Source of the DNA: Neotamlana nanhaiensis
GTDB lineage: Bacteria; Bacteroidota; Bacteroidia; Flavobacteriales; Flavobacteriaceae
NCBI RefSeq assembly: GCF_000943555.1
Contig: NZ_JTDV01000001.1
Coordinates: 124,001 to 188,000, forward strand
Length of the DNA stretch: 64,000 bases
Direction of reading: 5' to 3'
The translations under genes were made by a program, and so were the position numbers. The notes beneath the pieces were generated by a model, which saw only the letters and a program-made list of their open reading frames with translations, did not search any database and was not told where the DNA came from. Shown here in pieces: positions 1 to 8,476 of the stretch. The stretch's first letter is position 1; each line of letters starts with the position of its first letter.

Positions 1-179
1 GCCCAACGCAAACTGCCTTCTCCGTCATCATTTAAATTGGTGACATACAACACTTTTCCGCCCCGACCGCCTTTAGCATAAGCACCAAAGCCCTCTGCCG
101 TCGGAAAAGCCAATTGCTGTGCCATTACTGCATTTAAGCTGAAAAACAAAACAAGCACTGTCAATTTTAATTTTTTCAT
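1..179 (-). CDS. PL1-like pectate lyase, N-terminal part (cut by window edge)
   Basis: The reading frame starts with ATG at 179 and runs off the left edge, so only about 59 residues are visible. They begin with a signal peptide ([20 protein letters not shown], cut before QQ). This is followed by the [18 protein letters not shown] and [13 protein letters not shown] motifs that open the parallel beta-helix of the secreted pectate-lyase-like proteins in this locus. It lies 18 nt downstream of the fused PL1-propeller gene and is close to it in sequence, which suggests tandem duplication. Because the window ends here I cannot say whether it carries a C-terminal extra domain. Confidence 0.85.
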   Translation of the reverse strand, partial: MKKLKLTVLVLFFSLNAVMAQQLAFPTAEGFGAYAKGGRGGKVLYVTNLNDDGEGSLRW

Positions 180-197
180 TTTGAACTGATTTAATTT

Positions 198-2759
198 CTA
201 ATCTAAAACCTCCGATTGTACATTGGCATTTTCACTTTCCTGACTCATAATCCAAGGCATTTTATCTTTTGGCCATTCGCCATTTACAATAGGGAAAGTT
301 TCTAATTTATCAGGATCTAAAACCACGTGCTTTATACGCTTACGATGCCACGAATAGGTAATGTGCACCAAACCGTCTTTTGTTTGAATCACGGCAGGAT
401 ATGAATACTGCACTGCTCCTGTTCTGTATTCTAAAACCGCGGCAGCTTCCCAGTTAATTCCATCTTTAGAAATAGCCACAGCAAGGATGCCACGGCCTTT
501 TCTACCTCCAATAGGGTCTTCGCGAGTAGAGTGATTGTACACCAATAAGTGCCTGCCATCTTTTAAAGTTACGGCATCAATGGCCGAATTATTATTAGGC
601 AAATTGGTATCGGTAACGGGCGACCAAGTCAACCCACCATCATCTGACCACGACTGTGCTATTCTGGTATCCTCACCTTTTCCATTAGGCCGTGCCAACA
701 ATTGTAATTTTTTCTGTGAATGCACTAAAAAAGTAGGCTGTATAATTTGATATTTGGTATTCACGGGGTCGCTTATGGATTCTGTTCGTGTCCACGTTTT
801 GCCATTATCGGTACTGCGCTCCACATGAACGCGCTTTCCGGGGTCTCCCTGCAAACTGGCCCCAGCAATAATGGTTCCATCATCCATATATATAGGTTTG
901 TTTACAAGAGGCCCCGTAAATCCTTTCGGTAATTTTTGAGGCTTGCTCCAAGTGTGCCCATTATCTGTTGAAGTGGTAACTTGTCCGTCGTCAATTTCAG
1001 GGCTCAAGAAATAAATTTGAATATCGCCACCTTTTAATTGAACCAACACAGGGTTAAACAATGTTTTTCCGTCCCCATCATAAACCACCACGGGTGTTTT
1101 CCATTTTCCTCCTTTAGGCTTTCTGGAAATCCAAAGATTTACATCGGGGTGTCTTTCTCGTGTTCCACCGAACCACACACAAAGCAAATCACCATTTTCC
1201 AATTCTAATATAGAAGAAGCATGACAATCACGAGTCGGCTGTTTGGTAAAGACAAATTCTTCTGACACAATTGCCTTCTTTGACGGTGATTGCGCCACAA
1301 TTTTCGCATTACCTTCAGCAACCAATTCATTTAAATAGTCTTCTAAATTGGTATACCCATCATTATTCCTATCTGAATTGCAGTCTGAAGTATCATTTGG
1401 GTTCAGGCCATTTTTTATTTCCCAATCATCGGGCATACCATCGTGGTCTGAATCTTTTGGGGCTGGAAGCGATTTTAATTCTGGCCAGCCACCAACATCA
1501 TTTTGCGAATCAATAATTCCGCATATTTTAGATTTATCAGCAACTTTTTTTAGCTTTTTATAAGCTTCTCCCTCATGTGTAGCATATCCGCCAAGCGTTT
1601 CCTTAACTATTCTGGTATCTATTTCATCTCTTTTAGGCAAATTTGCCCCTGCCTGATTTAGAACCAGCTGAAAAGCCACTTCGGCGGGCTGCTCATTTAT
1701 GGGCATTGACGGCCAAGGTTCATCCATCTTTAACTTTTCCAAAGCCATTTTTGTTTGTACACCACCGTTCCAATTATTTTCGGAAACCTTCTCGTTACCT
1801 TCAATAACATTATCGGCGACATACCACTTACCGTGGTCTTCTTCACTTCTAAAAGATGGATTAGCAATTCGATAAGACACCTCTCCCGGTTGGGTTGCAG
1901 GCCCAGGTTTATAATAATTGCCAACCATATTTACTTCGAAAAAATTGTACTTCTGCGGATTGCTATTTTCTATTTTTTCTCCTCCATAGCATGAATTATA
2001 ACCCCAATTATAAATCACATTATTGCGATAATCCGTATAACCTACACCTGAGGCCCAACGCGGATTTCGACTGCTGTGGTGCGCCAATAAATTATGATGA
2101 TAAGAGGTATAATTCCCTCCCCAAATGCCTCCAAAACCATGATTTCCTTTTTCATGCTTTGAGAGAAACATACTTTCTGAAACGATGCTCCATTGTACGG
2201 TTAGGCTATCACATCTATAAATCGACATGGCCTCATCTACACTCCAACTGGCTGAAACATGGTCTAAGATTACATTTTTTATGTATCGCCCACTTACGGC
2301 ATCATAACCTTTGCCTGACACATCACCCGGTCTTACCCTTATGTAACGGATAATCACTTCATCGGCATCTATGCTCAATTGGTGGTTTTTAAGACAAATT
2401 CCATCGCCGGGTGCAGTTTGTCCTGCAATGGTGATATAAGGGTTTTTAATGCGGATTGGACTTTCCAACTCAATATTTCCAGACACCCTAAAAACTACGG
2501 ATCTTGGTCCATTCGCCTCAACAGCTGCTCGCAAACTTCCCGCGCCGTTGTCATTTAGATTGGTGACTTCGAAAACTTGACCACCACGGCCACCTTTGGT
2601 GTATTTTCCATATCCTTCTGCGGTTGGAAAAGCTAACCGGGAATCTTTACTCTCAACAGCCATGGCTAAATCTACAGTTCCAATGTTATCGTTTTTCTTA
2701 TTTGAATGACATGACAGTATTATCAAACAAAGTATCATGCAAAAAAAAGATAGTTTCAT
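198..2759 (-). CDS. Fusion lipoprotein: PL1-like pectate lyase + sialidase-type BNR propeller
   Basis: An 853-residue protein with a lipoprotein signal (LSC, Cys17), so probably surface or periplasm anchored. Residues about 42-430 are a PL1-type beta-helix: FPTAEGYG start, GQTAPGDG at 113-120, LDHVSASWS near 165 and SRNPRW near 230, the likely catalytic-arginine segment. Residues 436-478 form a DSDHDGMPDDWE/NNDGYTNLEDYL calcium-binding repeat, which in the sister lyases is close to the C terminus. Here a second domain of about 325 residues follows (500-825). It has Asp-boxes at 597-604, 649-656 and 704-712 and a DCHASS...WFGGTRER opening, typical of BNR sialidase-superfamily propellers. The same propeller type is fused to a different partner at 24434-26365. 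Pectate cleavage is a family-based expectation; the propeller substrate is unknown. Confidence 0.85.
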   Translation of the reverse strand: MKLSFFCMILCLIILSCHSNKKNDNIGTVDLAMAVESKDSRLAFPTAEGYGKYTKGGRGGQVFEVTNLNDNGAGSLRAAVEANGPRSVVFRVSGNIELESPIRIKNPYITIAGQTAPGDGICLKNHQLSIDADEVIIRYIRVRPGDVSGKGYDAVSGRYIKNVILDHVSASWSVDEAMSIYRCDSLTVQWSIVSESMFLSKHEKGNHGFGGIWGGNYTSYHHNLLAHHSSRNPRWASGVGYTDYRNNVIYNWGYNSCYGGEKIENSNPQKYNFFEVNMVGNYYKPGPATQPGEVSYRIANPSFRSEEDHGKWYVADNVIEGNEKVSENNWNGGVQTKMALEKLKMDEPWPSMPINEQPAEVAFQLVLNQAGANLPKRDEIDTRIVKETLGGYATHEGEAYKKLKKVADKSKICGIIDSQNDVGGWPELKSLPAPKDSDHDGMPDDWEIKNGLNPNDTSDCNSDRNNDGYTNLEDYLNELVAEGNAKIVAQSPSKKAIVSEEFVFTKQPTRDCHASSILELENGDLLCVWFGGTRERHPDVNLWISRKPKGGKWKTPVVVYDGDGKTLFNPVLVQLKGGDIQIYFLSPEIDDGQVTTSTDNGHTWSKPQKLPKGFTGPLVNKPIYMDDGTIIAGASLQGDPGKRVHVERSTDNGKTWTRTESISDPVNTKYQIIQPTFLVHSQKKLQLLARPNGKGEDTRIAQSWSDDGGLTWSPVTDTNLPNNNSAIDAVTLKDGRHLLVYNHSTREDPIGGRKGRGILAVAISKDGINWEAAAVLEYRTGAVQYSYPAVIQTKDGLVHITYSWHRKRIKHVVLDPDKLETFPIVNGEWPKDKMPWIMSQESENANVQSEVLD

Positions 2760-2779
2760 TCTTTATGATTTAAGTTATA

Positions 2780-4150
2780 CTAATTTTTAGGCCATTCACT
2801 TTTTAAAAGGAAATGGAACGTGCTATTACGTGCGTTTCTTTTAGTAGGCTTGATTTCTATTTTGTCGTTCTGAAGTAATCGGATGATTTCGGCACCGGCA
2901 TACAGCACCGGTCCGTAACCATGGGTTGCGTAAATACTTTTTCCACGGTGATAATAATAAGTGTTATCATGTGCAAAGGTGGTACCTTCGCAAGTACCAT
3001 CAACAGCTCCGTTTTCCTGCACTCTAGTTTGGGTAGCATTCCATCCAGTAAGTGCCACAGGCCCGTAAACATGGCTTATCCAACCTTCGTTGATGCCCTT
3101 CGCAATGGCAAAAGTGAACATGGCGGTACAAGACGTTTCGGTATAACTATTGTTCTTATCCAACAAATTATACCAAAATCCAGAACCATCCTGAAGGTTT
3201 GCCAAACTTCGTACCATGGATCGGTATAAATGTAAAATTTCTGCTCTTCCTTTATAATTCTCGGGCAAAATACTGAGCACCTCAGCCATCGACATCAACA
3301 CCCATCCATTGGCTCGCCCCCAGAAAAAACGAGGGTCGTAATCGCCTGAAGTCACATTCCAACCATGGTCGAACAGTTCTTCTTTTTCAACATATAAATA
3401 ACTTGCCATTTGCAGCACTTGTTTTACGGCATCATCAAAATATTTATGGTCTTGTGTAAGCACGCCCATGTTTATTAAAAACGGAACGCTCATATACATA
3501 TCATCTGCCCAAACCGATTGATACTGCGGCCTATTTCTGGCCAATGTGCCATCATTTAAACGGTATTGATTTTTGGAAATATGCGCATCTGTTTGATTAA
3601 TTAGAAGTAAATAGTCACTGTTTTTATTTTTTAAATAGGTTTTTATCATGGCTGCTGAAATGGAGCCACAATCGTCCAAAGCATGGAAATTCAAAATACG
3701 ACCCCAGCCCCCTATTTTTTCTTTATGAATCTTAGCTTTATTCTTTTGAAAGTAGGGCAAGCTCTCCACCACATAATCATAAAATTTGACATTGTTGCTG
3801 AAGAACGCATCGTCACCAAGTACATCATCAATATATTCAAAAGCCGAAAGCACTACGCCATGCGTATAAGACCACTCACTTGAAAAACCTTTAGAGGGTA
3901 CAGCGTTTATATTGAACGATTTAAAATCGGTTATTGGCTCTCCCGTTTTGGAGTCAACAATACTTTGATTGCTCGACTCTTCATAATACACCCTAATCCG
4001 GTTCAAAATGTCCTTTATGTTTTCTACGGAAGGCAGTTCGTATGGGATATTATATTCGGGTATTCTACTATTAATGTTTTGCTGGGCAATAATTCTAGCA
4101 TTACACAATACAAGTAAAGCTATTAATAGAACACTATTCTTCATATTCAA
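2780..4150 (-). CDS. GH105 unsaturated rhamnogalacturonyl/glucuronyl hydrolase
   Basis: A 456-residue secreted (alpha/alpha)6-barrel protein with signal peptide MNMKNSVLLIALLVLCNARIIAQ. Family features are LDDCGS at 158-163 (candidate catalytic Asp), WADDMYMS at 215-222 and FWGRANGW at 276-283, all characteristic of YteR/YesR-like GH105. GH105 enzymes remove the 4,5-unsaturated uronic acid left at the non-reducing end of oligosaccharides by pectate or rhamnogalacturonan lyases. That fits the PL1 genes directly downstream (20 nt gap). The start sits 1 nt from the stop of the DUF1593 gene before it, so the two are almost certainly co-transcribed. Specificity for a rhamnose versus galacturonate aglycone cannot be read from sequence alone. 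Confidence 0.9.
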   Translation of the reverse strand: MNMKNSVLLIALLVLCNARIIAQQNINSRIPEYNIPYELPSVENIKDILNRIRVYYEESSNQSIVDSKTGEPITDFKSFNINAVPSKGFSSEWSYTHGVVLSAFEYIDDVLGDDAFFSNNVKFYDYVVESLPYFQKNKAKIHKEKIGGWGRILNFHALDDCGSISAAMIKTYLKNKNSDYLLLINQTDAHISKNQYRLNDGTLARNRPQYQSVWADDMYMSVPFLINMGVLTQDHKYFDDAVKQVLQMASYLYVEKEELFDHGWNVTSGDYDPRFFWGRANGWVLMSMAEVLSILPENYKGRAEILHLYRSMVRSLANLQDGSGFWYNLLDKNNSYTETSCTAMFTFAIAKGINEGWISHVYGPVALTGWNATQTRVQENGAVDGTCEGTTFAHDNTYYYHRGKSIYATHGYGPVLYAGAEIIRLLQNDKIEIKPTKRNARNSTFHFLLKSEWPKN

Positions 4151-4151
4151 C

Positions 4152-5609
4152 TTATTTAATTTTTATAATTATCCTTCTGTATCGGGTTAATGCTGGTTTT
4201 CCTGTATCCGTTACCTCGCAAACAAGATGTATAGTATCTCCCTCTTTGACATCTTTTGGCACCATAAACCCAACACTGATTTTATTAGGTTTTAGAATTT
4301 CTATTTTTCCATTGTAGCTATCAACCTCATCATATTGCCACCACTTGTAAATTAATTTATCACCATCGGGATCAAATGTCCCCTTGGCCGACAACTTTAT
4401 TTTATCACCAGCTTTGGCTTCAATATCCAAAGCATTGACAAGTACCACAGGTGCATGATTAGCTTCTTCAAAAGACTTTACACACCAATCGGCTCGTGCT
4501 GCAAAATCGTTTTGAAGCGCGTCAGCCCAACGTGTTAGGGGATTAAAATAGGCATTCATTAAATCTTGATTTTCAGGGTAGATATTCCGCATATAATTTC
4601 TACCCCAAGCCGATTGTGTATACCATCGGCCCTCTGGATAAGTATAATTTGCCTCAGGCACCGGATCCAACCAAGTATTTTCCCTAACTTTTATATAACG
4701 ACCGCCCCAACCACCAAAATCTGGTGATTCTAAAGAGCGCAACCCCGTGGGAATGGTATAAATAAAAGCTGGCGAATCGCCCTCTGAACGAAAAGCTCCT
4801 TTTTGCTTAGGACTTCCGGCTCTCCAGCCTTCATTATCACTCCCGCCCTTGTAAGCTTCATATAGCGAACATAATGCTCCATGACCTTCCAATATATTAG
4901 ATTTCATCCAGCCATTGCTGAAATAACCTAATTTATCTTCAGGCATAACTTTATCCCATTGGTAGGCTATAGCCCAAAATTGATCACAAATTATGGTTTG
5001 AATATTGAATTTCCCCCAAACACGACGGATATAGGTTTGATAAGTATTATCCTGTTCCCAGATAAAGAAAAAACGAAGTTTACTGGCTACATATTCCATT
5101 TTTTCAGGATGATTTTCTTCAATAGTTTTAAGCGCCCTTGCAATAGTGTTAGTGCCTCCCCATGCCTGAATCCAAACAGGACGATTATCGGATTCGTCCA
5201 AAAGCACCTTAACTATATGCTCTGAACCCGGAGTGACAATTTCCATTTCCCCCTCTGCATCTACATTACCCAAGAAAGCAATCGATTTTAAATATTCTGG
5301 TGACGGATAAGCTTTATCGTGCTTAACCAAATTGGAATAAACTTGGCCGTAGGTATCTAAATATTGTTCTACCCAATCATCACCAGCCCACTTATGGCCC
5401 CGCCAATGGTATTGAGAACTCGAAGTAATGATACCCTCAACATCCCATTCGTTAGTGTACAATAAAAATCGCACCATGGAACACTCGTCATCAATCTCAC
5501 CGTCGGAAGTTACAATTACTCTCGGTTTTAAGTTTTGTTCATAAAAAATTGTTTGAGACAGACAAAAAAGCACAAACATAATTATGGATAACTTCTTTTT
5601 TATTATCAT
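4152..5609 (-). CDS. DUF1593 nucleoside-hydrolase-like secreted protein (copy 1)
   Basis: About 485 residues, starting at the ATG at 5609. A TTG 15 nt further upstream would overlap the preceding gene, whereas the ATG leaves a 7-nt gap and gives a clean signal peptide (MIIKKKLSIIMFVLFCLSQ). The N-terminal domain resembles nucleoside hydrolases, but the metal-binding signature is altered: TSDGEIDDECSM instead of the DxxxxPDD form seen in the neighbouring copy. The last ~100 residues are a beta-sandwich with FDPDGDKLIYKWWQYDE, matching the Sde182-type C-terminal domain attached to this family. This is the third of three tandem relatives in transcription order. The family was linked to cellulose binding in Saccharophagus, but no activity is known to me, so I leave function open. 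Confidence 0.8.
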   Translation of the reverse strand: MIIKKKLSIIMFVLFCLSQTIFYEQNLKPRVIVTSDGEIDDECSMVRFLLYTNEWDVEGIITSSSQYHWRGHKWAGDDWVEQYLDTYGQVYSNLVKHDKAYPSPEYLKSIAFLGNVDAEGEMEIVTPGSEHIVKVLLDESDNRPVWIQAWGGTNTIARALKTIEENHPEKMEYVASKLRFFFIWEQDNTYQTYIRRVWGKFNIQTIICDQFWAIAYQWDKVMPEDKLGYFSNGWMKSNILEGHGALCSLYEAYKGGSDNEGWRAGSPKQKGAFRSEGDSPAFIYTIPTGLRSLESPDFGGWGGRYIKVRENTWLDPVPEANYTYPEGRWYTQSAWGRNYMRNIYPENQDLMNAYFNPLTRWADALQNDFAARADWCVKSFEEANHAPVVLVNALDIEAKAGDKIKLSAKGTFDPDGDKLIYKWWQYDEVDSYNGKIEILKPNKISVGFMVPKDVKEGDTIHLVCEVTDTGKPALTRYRRIIIKIK

Positions 5610-5616
5610 CGTTTTA

Positions 5617-7044
5617 CTATTCAATCACATCAATAATAACACGTTCGTAACGCGTTAAACGCGGTGAACCGTGGTCGGTTACAGCTAAAATAACATGCAA
5701 AGTTCCGGTAGAACCTAAAGCTCCTATACGTTTATTCGGCACTGTAAACCATGCCTCGGGTTGGTCGAAATTTTGAATATGTAACGGTTGACCGCTACGG
5801 GAATCGGAAACCGAAAACGTTCCGGCTTCTTCATAACAAAACCAATGGTAAGATAAGGCATCGCCATCTGGATCGGAAGATGCTTTGGCATTCAACAGGA
5901 TTTTATCTCCTTTTTTTGCTCTTATCCTTTTTTCGTTGGCCAACTTAGGAATTGGTGGATGATTAACTTTTTCATAATCTTTTATGGTCCAATCCATTCG
6001 GGCTGCAAAATCGTTTTGATACGCTTCGCGCCAGCGCCAAATGGTTTCATGGTTGCCCGAATGCCAACGCCCATCCACGCCCATAACTTCATCTTTAGCA
6101 TCAGAATAAAATGGTCTGCTCTCAGGGTACAAAAACCATTTTTGCGTTCGTGGCGTATAAAACTCGTATCGACCACCCCAGCCGCCCCATTCCGGATGTT
6201 CAGGATTACTCAATCCATTATTGATTAACGATAAAAACGAAGGCGTATCACCTTCCATTAAAAAATCCCAATGTGGATATTCCTCTCCCAAAGGCCCTTT
6301 TTTTCTAATATTTCTTTCCAACCATTCGTTTGAAACTAGAGTAAAATCGGCACCATCGCAGCGTGCATGAAAATAATCGCCACTAATACCGCTCCAAGTA
6401 GCATGATGATACCCACCTCCTGCATTAAAACCGGGGCTTGCGATATAAAATAAATTAGGGAATTCCTTTCTTATCCAAGGGCCACTATCATCTTGGTCTG
6501 AAATAGTGTAAACTCTCAGTTTACTAACGAATTTTTCCAAGTCTTTTGTAGAACGTGTTTCGCGCACTTCCCACAACGCTTGTGCCAATACATTAGGGCC
6601 ACCCCACACGGTTACCCATAATGGGCGCTCATCATTTTTATCAACAGCTTGAATAAGTTGCTCGGAAGCTTGCGAATTTTTCCCCTTGCCAACAGCTTTC
6701 ATCCCGTATTCGGGAAGGCCTTCACAAATAACAGACTCTACAAATTGGCCCGTTGGAAATCCAGATTCATGTTTTTCAAGATTGTTTCTCACTTTTCCGT
6801 AAGCCTCTACAATCTCTTTTACTCGCCATGTGGCCACTTTATTTTTTTGGTGAATAGAAGTTGTTGCCGCTAAACCTTCAATATCGAACTGATTGGCATA
6901 CACTAAAAATCTTACCAAAGACATGGCATCATCCGGTTCATTTTCAATATCGGTAAGTACAAAAACCCTGCTTTTTTCCTGTGCATAGGAAAAATTAATT
7001 ATTACTGTAAATACCAGTAACAATGTTAGTTTAAATAGTCTCAT
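5617..7044 (-). CDS. DUF1593 nucleoside-hydrolase-like secreted protein (copy 2)
   Basis: A 475-residue protein with signal peptide [21 protein letters not shown]. The nucleoside-hydrolase-like domain opens with [19 protein letters not shown], retaining the two adjacent aspartates used for calcium in true nucleoside hydrolases. [13 protein letters not shown] lies in the middle of the protein, as in copy 1. The C-terminal ~95 residues carry [18 protein letters not shown], the Sde182-type sandwich domain. It shares the two-domain plan of copy 1. The gene lies 11 nt after copy 3 and 7 nt before copy 1. A role in cleaving an N- or O-ribosyl-like bond in the polysaccharide is conceivable, but nothing here proves it. 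Confidence 0.82.
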   Translation of the reverse strand: MRLFKLTLLLVFTVIINFSYAQEKSRVFVLTDIENEPDDAMSLVRFLVYANQFDIEGLAATTSIHQKNKVATWRVKEIVEAYGKVRNNLEKHESGFPTGQFVESVICEGLPEYGMKAVGKGKNSQASEQLIQAVDKNDERPLWVTVWGGPNVLAQALWEVRETRSTKDLEKFVSKLRVYTISDQDDSGPWIRKEFPNLFYIASPGFNAGGGYHHATWSGISGDYFHARCDGADFTLVSNEWLERNIRKKGPLGEEYPHWDFLMEGDTPSFLSLINNGLSNPEHPEWGGWGGRYEFYTPRTQKWFLYPESRPFYSDAKDEVMGVDGRWHSGNHETIWRWREAYQNDFAARMDWTIKDYEKVNHPPIPKLANEKRIRAKKGDKILLNAKASSDPDGDALSYHWFCYEEAGTFSVSDSRSGQPLHIQNFDQPEAWFTVPNKRIGALGSTGTLHVILAVTDHGSPRLTRYERVIIDVIE

Positions 7045-7055
7045 TTAATTGTTGT

Positions 7056-8354
7056 TTAGTTGTTGAGCCACGCCCATCTTTTGGCCCAATCCATTAAAAA
7101 GGCTTCGCGGTGTCTTGAAATAGTTTTTGCTCCTTGTTGGTCTTTTAAGAATAAAGCTTCATCGGGTAAGTCGCCGTACCAATTTTCTCCCAAAACATAG
7201 TCATCTTTGTCTTTTTTACCTGGCCAAGGTTTGATGCTGACATACTGCCCAGTATGACCATCCAATTCAGGAATAGCACTTGACGTTTTGTAACTGGCCG
7301 CTTCTGGTTTTTTAGAAGAATATCTAGTAGCGTAAACACCTTTACCCAAATAATAACCTGGCCAAACTTGCTTGGAAATTTCCATGGTGAAACACACCGA
7401 ATCTTGCGGAATATCCAATTCCGGCCCTTTAAAATGCCATTCTTGAATGCCATAGGCCACTACTGTATCGGCTATTGAACTATTGCCCTGAAATATGGTA
7501 CGCGAACTGTGGTTGATTTTTACAAATTCACCACCCCAACTTTCGGTGGTAGGGTCATCAGGGTTTCCATTCATAACATAGGCCAATGATGGGGTATCAC
7601 CCATTTTAATTCGCCCTTCGTAGTAGTTTATAAAATCGGTGCCCATGTGCCCCACATTTTTAATATAGTTTTCAAAAAAGACCTTGGCTTTTAAATCTTT
7701 TGGTGATTCCGAATCCATAAACCAGCCCCGATAAGTCGCATTGTTTTCAATCATCCAAAGGTTAGGATGTTTTTCGGCGATATACGCATAAGCATTGGCA
7801 CCCCATTTTTTATTGGGACCGCCAATCCAATACACCCTTATTTTATCTTCAATTTCTGGAGCGTCATGCAGCGCTTGGGCCACATCTTCAATACCGCCCC
7901 AAACCAGCACCCACAGTGGTTGGTCGCTTTGCTTTTTCGCGCATTTAATGATCCAATCCGATCCTTCGGAAGATTCACGATATCCTTTATACGGTGCTTC
8001 TTTGGTAGTGCCCTGCTTGGTTAAAGCCCTTAAAGCATCTGGATTGGGCAAATCTGGAGCATGAGCTCTTAACTTCGGAAGATCTTTTTCATAAAGATCA
8101 ATCATTTCAAAAATATTATCAGTAGTGCCCGTTTGGAAAGAAGTGGACACCAATCCCTCAATTTGAAATTCATTGGCGTACATCAATAGATGAATCATTG
8201 ACTGATTGTCGTCAGGGTCAGTACCCCCAATATCGGTACTGATTAAGATTCTTGGTTTAGTTATCTCTGAACTGCTTTGAGCACACCCCAAAAAACAAAA
8301 AACAGAATACAAAGCACAAATAAATGTGGTGATTTTAGTTGGCGAAAGAAACAT
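7056..8354 (-). CDS. DUF1593 nucleoside-hydrolase-like lipoprotein (copy 3, most divergent)
   Basis: A 432-residue lipoprotein (FLGC lipobox in MFLSPTKITTFICALYSVFC...). The N-terminal domain begins RILISTDIGGTDPDDNQSM, the best match of the three copies to the nucleoside-hydrolase DxDxxxDPDD calcium motif, followed by HLLMYANEFQIEGLV. Unlike copies 1 and 2 it lacks the FDPDGD sandwich domain; its C-terminal third (PQDSVCFTMEISKQVWPGYY...) is different and unassigned. It is the first gene of the left-hand group and is preceded by 122 nt containing a 20-nt tandem repeat. That makes it a plausible promoter-proximal gene. Substrate unknown. Confidence 0.78.
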   Translation of the reverse strand: MFLSPTKITTFICALYSVFCFLGCAQSSSEITKPRILISTDIGGTDPDDNQSMIHLLMYANEFQIEGLVSTSFQTGTTDNIFEMIDLYEKDLPKLRAHAPDLPNPDALRALTKQGTTKEAPYKGYRESSEGSDWIIKCAKKQSDQPLWVLVWGGIEDVAQALHDAPEIEDKIRVYWIGGPNKKWGANAYAYIAEKHPNLWMIENNATYRGWFMDSESPKDLKAKVFFENYIKNVGHMGTDFINYYEGRIKMGDTPSLAYVMNGNPDDPTTESWGGEFVKINHSSRTIFQGNSSIADTVVAYGIQEWHFKGPELDIPQDSVCFTMEISKQVWPGYYLGKGVYATRYSSKKPEAASYKTSSAIPELDGHTGQYVSIKPWPGKKDKDDYVLGENWYGDLPDEALFLKDQQGAKTISRHREAFLMDWAKRWAWLNN

Positions 8355-8394
8355 TTATTCAATTGATTTAAAACAAATTAGTATGCCTTACAAA

Positions 8395-8434
8395 ACATAA
8401 TTAACCAAAAATAAACATAATTAATCAAAAATAA
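8395..8434. repeat. Two direct 20-nt repeats upstream of the DUF1593 group
   Basis: ACATAATTAACCAAAAATAA (8395-8414) is followed immediately by ACATAATTAATCAAAAATAA (8415-8434), differing at one base. They sit 41 nt upstream of the start at 8354. The arrangement could be a duplicated operator or a slippage product. Confidence 0.7.
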
Positions 8435-8476
8435 ATGAAATAAAACGAAAATTTGAAAAAGTACTTTGGTTAAGTA

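Noticed and set aside
1895-2353. Plus-strand open frame of 152 codons inside the PL1-propeller fusion gene
   Set aside because: It is antisense to a well-supported coding region, has no recognisable domain and a low-complexity, His/Leu/Asn-rich composition typical of shadow frames.
198-2759. Calling the propeller a GH33 sialidase
   Set aside because: Asp-boxes are present, but I could not find the FRIP motif and arginine triad of GH33, so only superfamily level is claimed.
4152-8354. Nucleoside salvage operon
   Set aside because: All three proteins are exported and surrounded by pectin enzymes; no base or ribose utilisation genes are nearby.
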